Source: RYN-433 sp036558265 (lineage in GTDB: Bacteria; Planctomycetota; Phycisphaerae; Tepidisphaerales; Tepidisphaeraceae). Taken from it: a stretch of DNA of 16,119 nt. Where the stretch lies: the NCBI GenBank assembly GCA_036558265.1, contig DATBFY010000659.1, forward strand, positions 1 through 16,119, given 5' to 3'. The position numbers and the translations under genes were made by a program. The notes below the pieces were generated by a model. It worked only from the letters and a program-made list of their open reading frames with translations. It ran no database searches and was not told where the DNA came from. Every line of letters begins with the position of its first letter. Positions within the stretch are counted from its first letter, which is position 1. Positions 1 to 8,249 of this stretch are shown here, one piece after another.

Positions 1-1
1 C

Positions 2-2512
2 ATGAAACGCCTTCTCGAATGGATCTTCGGACTCAACAGAGGTTTCCTGAACCAGGAAGGCGACCTCTACATCCAGTTCCACCCCCGCTGGCCGGGGCAG
101 GACGCCCTCGACTACTTCTTCACCAAGATCGGCTTCGGCCCCATCGGCGCCGCCGTCTGGAACGTCGCGCTCATCGCCCTGGCGATCGCGCTGGTCGTCT
201 ACGTCTATCGTCGCGAGGGCCGCTCCAGGGGCGCGCGCATCTCCCTCGCCGCCATCCGCCTGGCGATCCTCGGCTTCGTCATCGCGCTCCTGAACATGCC
301 GGTCTTCACGATCGGCCAAAGCCGCACCGAGCCTTCCGTTCTCGCGCTCCTGGTCGACGACACGATCTCGATGCGCGTCAAGGACGTGCAGGCCACCGGC
401 GGCGAACCTGTCGGCCGCCTCGATGCCATCCTCCAACTCCTCAAGGCTGACGACCAGACCTTCATCAAGGACCTGGCGAAAACCCACATCCTCCGCTTCT
501 ACCGCTTCGACCGCCAGGCCACTCCCGTCATCTCCTTCGCGCGCGATAAGACCGGTGAAAAGAAGGATGAGTCGTCCACCGCCGGCGTCACTTCAGTGAC
601 CCTGTCCGACCCCGCGAACGTCCTCAAAGCCTTCGACCAGGTCAAACCCGAAGGACAAACCACGCAGGTCCTGGCATCCCTCCGATCCGCCATCGAAGAC
701 CTGCAAGGCCAGCGCCTCGCCGGCGTCGTCGTCCTCACCGATGGCCGCGATTCGCCCAAGGAAATGGTCCCCGAAGGCATCGCCGCCCTCAAGAACTACG
801 GCGTCAAGATCTACCCCGTGGTCGTCGGCTCCGAAAAGGCCCCCAAGAACCTCACCCTGGAAGCCATCAACGTCCAGGACGCCGCCTTCGAGGGCGACAT
901 CGTCAACATCAAGGCGACCGTCCGCGCCGTCGGTTACGAGGCCGGTCACCGCGTGCGCCTACAGGCGATTGACAAGCGCACCGGTGCCCCCTTGCGCCGC
1001 GCCGACGGCCGGCCGGTCGAGAAGGAGCTCGCCGTCGAGATCGACAAGCCCACCGAGGTCGAGCTCCAGTGGAAGCCCGACCGCGTCGAGACCGTGGACA
1101 TCGACGTCGTCGTCGCCAAGGAGCCCGGCGAACTCGACGACCAGGACAACGTCCGCTCCACCCAGGTCGCCGTTCTCGACGCCAAGCTCAACGTCCTCTA
1201 CGTGGACGGCTACCCGCGCTGGGACTATCGCTACCTCAAGAACGAGATGGTCCGCGACCCGACGGTCAACATCTCTTGCCTGCTCACCAGCGCCGACCCC
1301 ACCTTCGCCCAGGAGGGCGACCCGGTTGACGAGAAGGCTGGCTTCCCCGGCCCGATCAAGCGCTTCCCCGAATCCATCGAGGAGATCCTCAAATACGACG
1401 TGATCCTCTTCGGCGATGTCGATCCGCGACAGTTCACCGACGCCCAGCTTCAGCTCGTCAAGGACTTCGTCTCCAAGCGAGGCGGTGGCTTCGGCATGGT
1501 CGCCGGCCCGCGCAACGCCCCCGTCTCCTTCAAGAACACCGCCCTCGAAGAGCTCCTCCCCGTCTTCATCTCCCGCGTCCAGGAGGGCAAGCCCAATCCG
1601 ATCAAGGACGGCTTCCGACCCGAGCTGACCAAGGACGGCCAGGAGTCCTCCATCTTCCGCTTCTTCGAGGACCGCCAGCGAAACGAGGAGTTCATCAAGA
1701 ACGAGATCCAGCCCGTCTTCTGGTTCTGCCAAGGCGTGCAGGTCAAGCCGGGCGTCGGCGAGGTCTATGCCCAGCACCCGACTGCGACCGCGCCCGATGG
1801 CCGAAAGTCACCCATTCTGGTCCTGGGCCGCTACGGAGCCGGGCGAACCCTCTTCTCCGCCATCGACGACTCCTGGCGCTGGCGCTTCTACACCGGCGAG
1901 GCCGTCTTCGACACCTACTGGGTCCAGCAGTTCCGCTACCTCGCCCGCTCGAAAAAGCTCGGCCAGCGCAAGATCACCTTCCAGTCCTTCCGTCCCGCCT
2001 ACGAGCTGGGCGACCAGGTGCGCCTGTCGCTCAAGGTCCTCGACCCCCAGCTCCTCACCCAGTTGCCCGAGGTCATCCCCGTCGAGATCAACAACGCCGC
2101 CGACGGCAAGCCCGCCTATCGTGAGAACATGGTCAAGCAGGAGGGTCAGGTTGACCTGTACATGGCCTCTTACACGGCCGATAAGATCGGTAAGTTCCAG
2201 GCCAAGCTTCCCCCCATCGCCGGTGGCGTCGAATCCATGGAACTTCCCTTCGAGGTCAACGTCCCAAAACTGGAGCTCAACCAGCCCCAGGTGGACCGGC
2301 AGTTGCTCACCAGGCTTGCTGCCGAAACCAACGGCCGCACCTACGATTTCGAGCAGGCAAAGACACGTTTGGCGGGAGACATTCCCAGCGCCGCCAAGCA
2401 GATCCCGGTCGAAATTTCCGAACCTTTGTGGAACAAGGCCAACGCTCTCTGGATTTTCGTGCTACTCATCACCGTCGAATGGGTCCTACGTAAAGCCTAC
2501 GGAATGCTATAA
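2..2512 (+). CDS. VWA / glutamine-amidotransferase-like membrane protein
   Basis: The 836-residue protein has two N-terminal membrane segments (about 52-69 and 81-99), then a von Willebrand factor A-like domain. Its metal-site (MIDAS) motif reads D119-x-T121-x-S123, with threonines at 220-221 and a TDG at 246-248. After a beta-rich stretch, about 397-520 (LNVLYVDGYPRWDYRYL onward, then RGGGFGMVAGP) resembles the class-I glutamine-amidotransferase-like fold seen in planctomycete VWA proteins; I see no catalytic Cys in it. A last membrane segment lies near 812-830, so the bulk probably faces the periplasm. The ATG at base 2 is the first available start, but the true start could lie off the window. 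It ends 43 nt before the next gene and is probably co-transcribed with it. In related bacteria such genes follow MoxR ATPase and DUF58/BatA genes. A role in envelope complex assembly is inference; no substrate is known. Confidence 0.85.
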   Translation: MKRLLEWIFGLNRGFLNQEGDLYIQFHPRWPGQDALDYFFTKIGFGPIGAAVWNVALIALAIALVVYVYRREGRSRGARISLAAIRLAILGFVIALLNMPVFTIGQSRTEPSVLALLVDDTISMRVKDVQATGGEPVGRLDAILQLLKADDQTFIKDLAKTHILRFYRFDRQATPVISFARDKTGEKKDESSTAGVTSVTLSDPANVLKAFDQVKPEGQTTQVLASLRSAIEDLQGQRLAGVVVLTDGRDSPKEMVPEGIAALKNYGVKIYPVVVGSEKAPKNLTLEAINVQDAAFEGDIVNIKATVRAVGYEAGHRVRLQAIDKRTGAPLRRADGRPVEKELAVEIDKPTEVELQWKPDRVETVDIDVVVAKEPGELDDQDNVRSTQVAVLDAKLNVLYVDGYPRWDYRYLKNEMVRDPTVNISCLLTSADPTFAQEGDPVDEKAGFPGPIKRFPESIEEILKYDVILFGDVDPRQFTDAQLQLVKDFVSKRGGGFGMVAGPRNAPVSFKNTALEELLPVFISRVQEGKPNPIKDGFRPELTKDGQESSIFRFFEDRQRNEEFIKNEIQPVFWFCQGVQVKPGVGEVYAQHPTATAPDGRKSPILVLGRYGAGRTLFSAIDDSWRWRFYTGEAVFDTYWVQQFRYLARSKKLGQRKITFQSFRPAYELGDQVRLSLKVLDPQLLTQLPEVIPVEINNAADGKPAYRENMVKQEGQVDLYMASYTADKIGKFQAKLPPIAGGVESMELPFEVNVPKLELNQPQVDRQLLTRLAAETNGRTYDFEQAKTRLAGDIPSAAKQIPVEISEPLWNKANALWIFVLLITVEWVLRKAYGML

Positions 2513-2513
2513 C

Positions 2514-2536
2514 GTGGCACGGGCGGCCCGCCCGTG
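2514..2536 (+). repeat. CACGGGCG palindrome, copy 1
   Basis: Right after the first gene lies an 8-bp perfect inverted repeat, CACGGGCG - GCC - CGCCCGTG (2518-2536), preceded by GTGG. A near-identical copy in reverse orientation lies at 6834-6856. It has no T tract, so it is not a standard intrinsic terminator, though a hairpin here could protect or attenuate the mRNA between the two genes. From memory, this kind of GGCACGGGCG palindrome is a common dispersed intergenic repeat in planctomycete genomes. Confidence 0.75.
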
Positions 2537-2544
2537 ATGCGACG

Positions 2545-2551
2545 AAGGAAG
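2545..2551 (+). promoter_or_regulatory. Shine-Dalgarno of the DUF4175-like gene
   Basis: AAGGAAG sits 4 nt before the ATG at 2556. It supports that start and fits an operon-internal gene translated by the usual Shine-Dalgarno route. Confidence 0.75.
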
Positions 2552-2555
2552 TCAT

Positions 2556-5500
2556 ATGCCCCCCACCTTCCTGATCGACTCCCTCCAAGCCATCCGGCGA
2601 CGTGCCAAGACCCTCTCGCTCCTCTTCGGCACCGGTGTCGTCCTCGCCTCGACCATTGGGATCCTGCTGGGTGCAGTCCTGGTGGACTACCTGCTCAAAC
2701 TGCCCGTTGCGCCGCGGGTGCTGCTCCTGATCCTCGCGCTGGCGGCGATCGGGTATCTGGCGTTCCGGTGGATCTTCAAGCCGGCCACCTCCCGGCTGAC
2801 CCTCAGTGACGTCGCCGGCCACATCGAGTCGGTCTTCCCGCAATTCGACGACCGCCTCCGCTCGACCGTCGATTTCGTCCAGCAACCGGCCGAAGCCATT
2901 CCCGGCTCGGAAGTTATGAAAGAGCGGGTAGTGGCCGAGGCTGCTCAATTGGCGCAGGCGGTGGATCTGCGGCGGGCGCTGGTTACAAAGCCGGTCTGGT
3001 ACTCGGTTTCGGGGGCGGTGGGGGCGCTGGCGGTGCTGGTTGCGATCGCGTTGGCGCTGCCCCAGCTTGCCCGGATCGCCCGGGACCGGCTCTTCCTGGG
3101 GAACACGCCGTGGCCCAAGCGGGTGGAGATCGATGCGGCGCCGGTGCCCAAGCGCGTGCCGGCGGGCCAACACCTGGATCTCAGCCTCGTGCTCAAGAAG
3201 GGTGACAAACCGTCGCAGAAGGCGATGGTTTACTACCAGTACGACGACGGGCCGGTGATCAAGGAGTACATGATCCGGGGGGATAGCGGCCGGTATACGG
3301 CGTCGATCGATGCCCGCGCAGGGGCCGACAAGCTCAAGGTCTGGATGACGGCGGGCGACGACGAGACCGCGCCGCAGGTGGTGGACGTCGTGCCAAGGCT
3401 GGCGATCCAGGCGGTCCAGGCGACCATCACCCCGCCCGCCTACGCCCAGGTGCCGCCCACGACCATCGACCTCGCCAAGGCACCGGCTTTCATGGTGGTC
3501 GGGTCTCAGGTGGCATTGAAGGTCCAGTTCAACAAGCCGCTGGACCCGCAGAAGCCGGTCCAGGTCCAGGTGATCCCGAACCTGGACGCCAAGGATGTCA
3601 AGCCGGTCGATCCGGCCGTCACCTTCGATCGCGCGAACGCCAACGCACCGCTGGGCCATTGGGTCGCGAAGGACTCGTTCCGCTTCCGCATCAGGGCGAC
3701 CGACACCGACGGCTTCGACAACACGGGGCTCGAAGAGTACGAGGTCGTCGTCAAGCCCGACCAGCTTCCGACGGTGATGATCGAGAGCCCGCGCAAGACC
3801 GTCGATCGCACGCCGGATGCCTACCTGCCGCTGCAAGTGTTGGCCGAGGATGATTTTGGGATCTCGTCGCTTCGGCTGATGGTCGATCGGATCTCCAGCG
3901 CGCCTGACCCGAAGAACCCCAACGTCCAGCCCAACACGAAGAAGCACTGGGAGCTCGGGCTCAAGGACTGGAGCCGCATCGACGGCACCGGCGAGCGCCA
4001 GCGCTACCGCCTGAACTGGGACTGGGAGCTCAAACAGAGCCTGGGCGACTTGAAGCCCGGCGACGTCCTCGAATACTTCATCGAGGCGCGGGACAACTAC
4101 CAGATCCCCAGCACCGGCCAGGACGGCAAGTCCACGACTCTCTATCACGCGCCGCAGTTCTCCTCCAAGCTCCGCGTGAACATCATCAGCCAGGAGGAGA
4201 TGGCCATCCGGGTGACGGATGAGATCCGCGGCCTGGCGCAGAAGGTCAAGAGCGTCCACGACAGCCAGGTCTCCAACCAGAACGAGACGAAAAACCTCCA
4301 GCAGGACACCAAGGACAAGCCCGACCTCTCGAAGGGTGATCGCGCGGCGCTTGAGGGCCTGACCAGCCGCGAATCGGCCATGGTCTCGCAGACCAAGGGC
4401 CTGTCGAACCAGCTTGAGGAGGTCCAGAAGGAGCTGAAGGAAAACAAGGTCAAGGACCCGGAGCTGAACACGATCACCCAGGAAGCCAAGCAGGACCTGG
4501 ATCAGGCGGCCGAGAAACCCATGACCGACGCCGCCAATAACCTGAACCAGGCGCAGCAGGCGCGCGGCAATCCCAACAATCCGCAGCAGCAGCAGAAGGC
4601 GCAGCAGGCGCGCAACCAGCAGCTCGGCCAGGCCGACCAGAACCAGGATGCCGCCGCCCAGAAGCTGCAGGAAGCGATGGACAAGATGGACAAGGTCGGG
4701 AACCTCTCGACCGCCATCAAGGAAGTGCAGAAGATCCTCGACAAGCAGATCGAGCTGCGCAACCAGCTCAAGGAGATCGGCAAGGAAACCCTGGGCAAGC
4801 GCCCGGAAGACCTGACGCCCGAGCAGAAGAAGAAACTGGACGACCTGGCGGCCGAGCAGAAGAAGCTCGCCGACCAGATGGACAAGGCGACCGAGCAGAT
4901 GAACAAGATGGGGGATCAGATGTCCAAGTCGGATCCGGAGTCTGCCCAGGCGATGAAGGACGCCGCCGCCAAGGCCCAGTCGCAGCAGATCTCCCCGACG
5001 CAGCGCCAGGCCAGCCAGCAGGCGCAGCAGAACCAGCAGGCGCAGGCGCAGGGCGCCCAGCAGCAGGCGCAGATCGGCATCGAGGTCGTCCTGAACACGC
5101 TGAAAGACGCCGAGCGCCGCAAGCTCGAGCATCTCGCGAAGCTCCTCGATGACGCGATCAAGCAGATCACCGACCTGGTCGTCCGCCAGGCCGGGCATAA
5201 CATCGACAACCTCGACAACCAGGGCGGCGACGCCAAGGCCAAGGCGATGACCAAGGAGGAGCTGGACGTCCTCTACGCCAAGGCGAGGCGCGACCAGAAG
5301 AACCCGCCGCGCAAGCCCGAGCTGTCGGTGCTGACCTCCGGCCAGGAAGCCACCGAGCGCAACACGCGCAACGTCGCCAAGGACGTGGAGGAGAAGATCC
5401 AGGGTTCGGGCGGCCTGATCGCCCAGGACCTGGTCCGCGCCGCCGGCAAGATGGGCTACGCCATCGTCGACCTGCGCGACAAGAAGCTGGCGACCGCCTA

Positions 5501-6803
5501 CAACCCCCACCAGGTCGAGGCCCTCAACGCCCTCGAACAGGCGCTTAAGAAGGCGGAAGAGGCGCGCAAGAAGGCCCAGGAGGAACTCGACAAGCGCCAG
5601 GCCGACACCATTCGCGCCATGCTCGAAAAGATCCGCGTGGATCAGACCGAGCAGGTGAACAAACCGACGACGGAGATCGACAAGCTCCGCAAGCCGGATG
5701 GGACGCTGGCGCGCGAGCACGCGGTGCGCCTCAACCAGCTTCCCGGCAAGGAAGGGGATCTCTCGAAGCGCATGGTCGAGATCGCCGACAACCTCCGGCA
5801 GCTCGGCGGGATCATCTACGGCGAGGCGGCCAAGGAAGTCTCCGAGGGCATGAACGAGATCAAGGACGGCCTGGGCAAGCAGCAGACGGGCAAGCCCACG
5901 CAACTGGTCGAGGCGCGCGTCATCGAGCAGCTCGACGCGATGATCGAGTCGCTCAAGCAGGAGAAGAACGTCTCGAAGTTCGATCAGAAGGGCGGGGGCG
6001 GCGGCGGGGGCGGCGGCTCGAAGCTGCCCACCGAGGCCGAGCTGCGCCTGCTCAAGCGAATGCAGCAGGCCGTCAACAAAAATACGATCGATGCCGACAA
6101 GCTCCCCAAGCCGCAGCAGGACAAGGTGGCGCTGGTGAACCTGGGCAACCGCCAGGGCAAGCTCCGCACGCTGCTCGACCAGATGCTCAAGAACGCGACG
6201 CAGGGCAAGGAAGGCCTCAAGCCGCCGCCCGATCCCAAGGACAAGCTGCCTGAGGAGGCCGGCAAGGAACAGATCGAGAACCAGGAGACCGACCAGGAAC
6301 TGCTCGGCGGCGACCCCAAGGCCGAGAAGGAAACCAAGCAGCTCAACCGCGTGGGCGACCGCATGGCCCGCTCACAGCAGCGCCTGGCGCTCGACAGCGA
6401 TCCGGGCAAGGTGACCCAGGAGATCCAGAAGCGGATCATCGTGGACATCGACGACATGATCAAACAGGCCCAGCAGACGCTGGCCCAGTCGCAACCCAAG
6501 CCCGGACAACAGCCCGGTCAGCAGCCCCAGCCGGGCCAGCAGCCCGGCCAGCAGCAGGCGGGCAACCAGTCCCAGCCGAACAACGCCTCGAACCCGGCGC
6601 AGAACTCGACCGTGAGCCAGGCCGGAAAACCCAACGCGGACCTGTCGCAGAAGATCAACGAGACCAGCCGCGAGTGGGGCGCGATCAGCCCGCGCCTCCG
6701 CGACGCGGTGATCGAAGGCGCCACCGAGCAGATCCCCAAGAAGTACGAGAAGCTGATCGATGACTATTACCGCGGTGTCGCGACGGGCGGGAAGCAGCCG
6801 TAG
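2556..6803 (+). CDS. DUF4175-like giant coiled-coil membrane protein
   Basis: This 1415-residue protein has three N-terminal membrane segments (about 20-46, 52-72 and 147-170), a beta/Ig-like portion (about 185-540) and a long helical, Gln/Lys/Glu-rich region from about 545 onward. The beta portion contains GDVLEYFIEARDNYQIP near 500, typical of DUF4175-type planctomycete proteins. The helical part is probably coiled coil and includes a run of nine glycines near 1146-1154 and PGQQ-type repeats near 1314-1340. The C-terminus carries a WGAISPRLRDAV...YEKLIDDYYR motif from about 1374, of a type that ends many related proteins. The ATG is chosen because of the AAGGAAG site. The protein probably sits in the inner membrane with a long extracytoplasmic rod and may be structural or a scaffold. 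It follows the VWA gene and is likely co-expressed with it. The family assignment is by resemblance only; the function is unknown. Confidence 0.85.
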   Translation: MPPTFLIDSLQAIRRRAKTLSLLFGTGVVLASTIGILLGAVLVDYLLKLPVAPRVLLLILALAAIGYLAFRWIFKPATSRLTLSDVAGHIESVFPQFDDRLRSTVDFVQQPAEAIPGSEVMKERVVAEAAQLAQAVDLRRALVTKPVWYSVSGAVGALAVLVAIALALPQLARIARDRLFLGNTPWPKRVEIDAAPVPKRVPAGQHLDLSLVLKKGDKPSQKAMVYYQYDDGPVIKEYMIRGDSGRYTASIDARAGADKLKVWMTAGDDETAPQVVDVVPRLAIQAVQATITPPAYAQVPPTTIDLAKAPAFMVVGSQVALKVQFNKPLDPQKPVQVQVIPNLDAKDVKPVDPAVTFDRANANAPLGHWVAKDSFRFRIRATDTDGFDNTGLEEYEVVVKPDQLPTVMIESPRKTVDRTPDAYLPLQVLAEDDFGISSLRLMVDRISSAPDPKNPNVQPNTKKHWELGLKDWSRIDGTGERQRYRLNWDWELKQSLGDLKPGDVLEYFIEARDNYQIPSTGQDGKSTTLYHAPQFSSKLRVNIISQEEMAIRVTDEIRGLAQKVKSVHDSQVSNQNETKNLQQDTKDKPDLSKGDRAALEGLTSRESAMVSQTKGLSNQLEEVQKELKENKVKDPELNTITQEAKQDLDQAAEKPMTDAANNLNQAQQARGNPNNPQQQQKAQQARNQQLGQADQNQDAAAQKLQEAMDKMDKVGNLSTAIKEVQKILDKQIELRNQLKEIGKETLGKRPEDLTPEQKKKLDDLAAEQKKLADQMDKATEQMNKMGDQMSKSDPESAQAMKDAAAKAQSQQISPTQRQASQQAQQNQQAQAQGAQQQAQIGIEVVLNTLKDAERRKLEHLAKLLDDAIKQITDLVVRQAGHNIDNLDNQGGDAKAKAMTKEELDVLYAKARRDQKNPPRKPELSVLTSGQEATERNTRNVAKDVEEKIQGSGGLIAQDLVRAAGKMGYAIVDLRDKKLATAYNPHQVEALNALEQALKKAEEARKKAQEELDKRQADTIRAMLEKIRVDQTEQVNKPTTEIDKLRKPDGTLAREHAVRLNQLPGKEGDLSKRMVEIADNLRQLGGIIYGEAAKEVSEGMNEIKDGLGKQQTGKPTQLVEARVIEQLDAMIESLKQEKNVSKFDQKGGGGGGGGGSKLPTEAELRLLKRMQQAVNKNTIDADKLPKPQQDKVALVNLGNRQGKLRTLLDQMLKNATQGKEGLKPPPDPKDKLPEEAGKEQIENQETDQELLGGDPKAEKETKQLNRVGDRMARSQQRLALDSDPGKVTQEIQKRIIVDIDDMIKQAQQTLAQSQPKPGQQPGQQPQPGQQPGQQQAGNQSQPNNASNPAQNSTVSQAGKPNADLSQKINETSREWGAISPRLRDAVIEGATEQIPKKYEKLIDDYYRGVATGGKQP
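5994..6018 (+). repeat. Glycine-coding GGC/GGG tract
   Basis: Within the DUF4175-like gene a short GGC/GGG-rich run codes for nine consecutive glycines. It probably forms a flexible break between two helical blocks and may vary in length through slippage. Confidence 0.7.
6499..6570 (+). repeat. PGQQ-coding tandem repeats
   Basis: Imperfect 12-15-bp units built on CCCGG(C/A)CAGCAG code for repeated PGQQ/PQPGQQ peptides near residues 1314-1340 of the DUF4175-like protein. They form a proline/glutamine-rich linker just before the conserved C-terminal motif. Confidence 0.7.
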
Positions 6804-6814
6804 CGTTTGTTGGT

Positions 6815-6830
6815 CGCCGCTTGCGCGGCG
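6815..6830 (+). repeat. CGCCGC-TTGC-GCGGCG hairpin
   Basis: A perfect 6-bp inverted repeat (7 bp with the flanking T-A pair) lies 11 nt after the DUF4175-like stop. It is the first of several palindromes packed into this 126-nt gap. No T tract follows, so any role as a terminator is uncertain. Confidence 0.55.
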
Positions 6831-6833
6831 AAA

Positions 6834-6856
6834 CACGGGCGGGACGCCCGTGCCAC
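6834..6856 (-). repeat. CACGGGCG palindrome, copy 2
   Basis: The arms CACGGGCG and CGCCCGTG flank a 3-nt loop (GGA) and are followed by CCAC. Read on the minus strand, it matches copy 1 at 2514-2536 at all but one of 23 positions, the difference being in the loop. It is a mobile or amplified intergenic palindrome. Confidence 0.75.
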
Positions 6857-6896
6857 CTGATTCCTTCAGGATGACGATGGCGGTTGATCGATGGTC

Positions 6897-6913
6897 GGTG
6901 GGCGCAGCCCACC
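6897..6913 (+). repeat. GGTGGGC-GCA-GCCCACC palindrome
   Basis: A perfect 7-bp inverted repeat with a 3-nt loop is followed directly by CTACAAT. From memory, the phrase GGTGGGC..GCCCACCCTACAA is a widespread intergenic repeat in planctomycetes and other phyla. Here it abuts a possible -10 box of the next gene. Confidence 0.65.
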
Positions 6914-6914
6914 C

Positions 6915-6920
6915 TACAAT
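6915..6920 (+). promoter_or_regulatory. TACAAT -10-like box, possible leaderless start
   Basis: TACAAT ends 9 nt before the ATG at 6930, so transcription could begin at or next to the start codon. There is no clear Shine-Dalgarno before the ATG. The same spacing occurs before carA and, one base shorter, before the Uma2 gene. No clear -35 box is visible. Confidence 0.4.
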
Positions 6921-6929
6921 GAGATGGTT

Positions 6930-8015
6930 ATGACCCGTCGCAAACTCCTCCTCGCCGCCTTGGCCGCTGCTTCCAACACCGTCATCCCGGTCGCCTTTGC
7001 CCAGGATGACAAGAAGGAACCGCCGGCCAGGAAGATCGGCATTGCCGCCACGCCAAACCAGGTGCGCGGCGACGAGATCACCCCGCAGGCCCAGGCCGGC
7101 ATCGAGAAGGGCCTGGCGTTCCTCGCCTCGCGTCAGGCGCGCAACGGCTCGTGGTCCGAAGGTTCCAGCGGCGCCGGGATCACCGGGCTCGCCGGTCTCG
7201 CGCTCATGGCCGGCGGCAATCTCCCCGGCCGCGGCAAGTACGGCGAGAACGTCCAGCGCGCCGTCGAGTACGTGCTGTCGGCCTGCCAGGAGTCGGGCCT
7301 GATCGCCGCCGACAACTCCCACGGCCCGATGTACGGCCACGGCTTCGCCACGCTGTTCCTGGGCGAGGTGTACGGCATGACCGGCGACGACGACGTGAAG
7401 GAAAAACTCCAGAAGGCCGTGCGCCTGATCCAGAAGACGCAGAACCGCGAGGGCGGCTGGCGCTACCAGCCCGTCCCCTACGACGCCGACATCTCCGTCA
7501 CGATCACCGAGATCATGGCCCTGCGCGCCGCCCGCGACGCGGGCATCAAGGTTGAGAAAGAAGTCGTGGACAAGGCCATCGGCTACGTCAAGCGTTGCCA
7601 GTGCGGGGACGGCGGCTTCTCCTACGTGGCCGGGCAGGGGAGCGGATCGGGCTTCGCGCGCTCCGCCGCGGGCGTCGCCAGCCTCTATTACGGCGGCGTG
7701 TTCGAGGGAGACGACCTCAAGCGCGGCCTCAACTACCTCATGCAGTTCGTCCCCAACCGCGGCATGACCGATTCCGAGGGGCACTACTTCTACGGGCACT
7801 ACTACGCCGTCCAGGCGATGTTCCTCGCCGGCGGCGATTACTGGGCCAAGTGGTACCCGGCGATCCGCGACCAGCTCCTGGCGCGCCAGAGCCGCCAGAC
7901 GGGCGGATGGTCGGGCGACGTCACCGATGAATACGCCACGGCGCTCGCGCTGATCGTCCTCCAGATGCCGCACCGCTACCTGCCGGTGTTCCATGGCAAA
8001 GGGCCGGGGGCGTAG
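6930..8015 (+). CDS. Secreted prenyltransferase/squalene-oxidase-repeat protein
   Basis: The 361-residue protein begins with a signal peptide, MTRRKLLLAALAAA..., with a Tat-like TRRKLLL and likely cleavage after AFA near residue 24. The mature part holds several units of the terpene-cyclase-type alpha/alpha barrel: GLAFLASRQARNGSW (61-75), AVRLIQKTQNREGGW (163-177), AIGYVKRCQCGDGGF (216-230) and QLLARQSRQTGGW (315-327). These Q..(D/N)GGW/F motifs are the mark of the prenyltransferase/squalene-oxidase repeat family. I see no DxDD cyclase motif, so a binding or structural role outside the cytoplasm is more likely than true terpene cyclisation. The ATG at 6930 (or 6924) is chosen because it places the signal peptide at the N-terminus. 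It follows the DUF4175-like gene by 126 nt of palindromes. Confidence 0.85.
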   Translation: MTRRKLLLAALAAASNTVIPVAFAQDDKKEPPARKIGIAATPNQVRGDEITPQAQAGIEKGLAFLASRQARNGSWSEGSSGAGITGLAGLALMAGGNLPGRGKYGENVQRAVEYVLSACQESGLIAADNSHGPMYGHGFATLFLGEVYGMTGDDDVKEKLQKAVRLIQKTQNREGGWRYQPVPYDADISVTITEIMALRAARDAGIKVEKEVVDKAIGYVKRCQCGDGGFSYVAGQGSGSGFARSAAGVASLYYGGVFEGDDLKRGLNYLMQFVPNRGMTDSEGHYFYGHYYAVQAMFLAGGDYWAKWYPAIRDQLLARQSRQTGGWSGDVTDEYATALALIVLQMPHRYLPVFHGKGPGA

Positions 8016-8029
8016 GGGAATGAAAAATA

Positions 8030-8249
8030 CGAAGATGGAAGATGGAGGATGGAAGATGGCGTCGGATCACGCCGGGGGCCAAGGCCGTTATCCTGAGCGC
8101 AGCGAAGGATCTGGCCCGATTGCCGAATCGGCGCGGTTTGCCGCTTCGGGCAGATCCTTCGGGGTACCTCAGGATGACATCCGGGGAATCTCATCACCGT
8201 AGAGTCAAAATGTTCAACTCCATCGTCCATCCTCCATCCTCCATCCTCG
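8030..8249. repeat. Nested inverted-repeat composite
   Basis: The outer arms are 8030-8058 (GATGGA/GAAGATGGA units) and 8221-8249 (TCCATCC units); one matches the reverse complement of the other at 26 of 29 positions. The inner arms are ATCCTGAGCGCAGCGAAGGA at 8090-8109 and ATCCTTCGGGGTACCTCAGG at 8154-8173, with matching ends. The core has CCGATT-GCCG-AATCGG (8116-8131) and GCCCGA/TCGGGC (8114-8119, 8146-8151). From memory, the inner motif is a very widespread bacterial dispersed repeat. The right outer arm runs into the signal-peptide codons of the next gene. It fills the whole gap between the two secreted-protein genes. Confidence 0.75.

Noticed and set aside
2469..5903. A 1144-codon open frame on the minus strand opposite the DUF4175-like gene
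   Set aside because: It is a GC-rich shadow: Leu/Arg/Val/Asp-rich low-complexity translation with no domain, opposite a plus-strand gene with membrane segments, DUF4175-like motifs and a ribosome site.
6372..7994. A 540-codon minus-strand open frame
   Set aside because: It spans two plus-strand genes and the palindromic gap between them; its translation includes phrases from the repeats and no protein family.
8042..8209. An upstream extension of the NPCBM protein by 56 residues
   Set aside because: It would translate the dispersed inverted-repeat composite and bury the signal peptide; ATG 8210 is better.
8030..8249. A CRISPR array or insertion sequence
   Set aside because: The repeats are inverted and nested, not regularly spaced direct repeats, and no transposase or cas gene is nearby.
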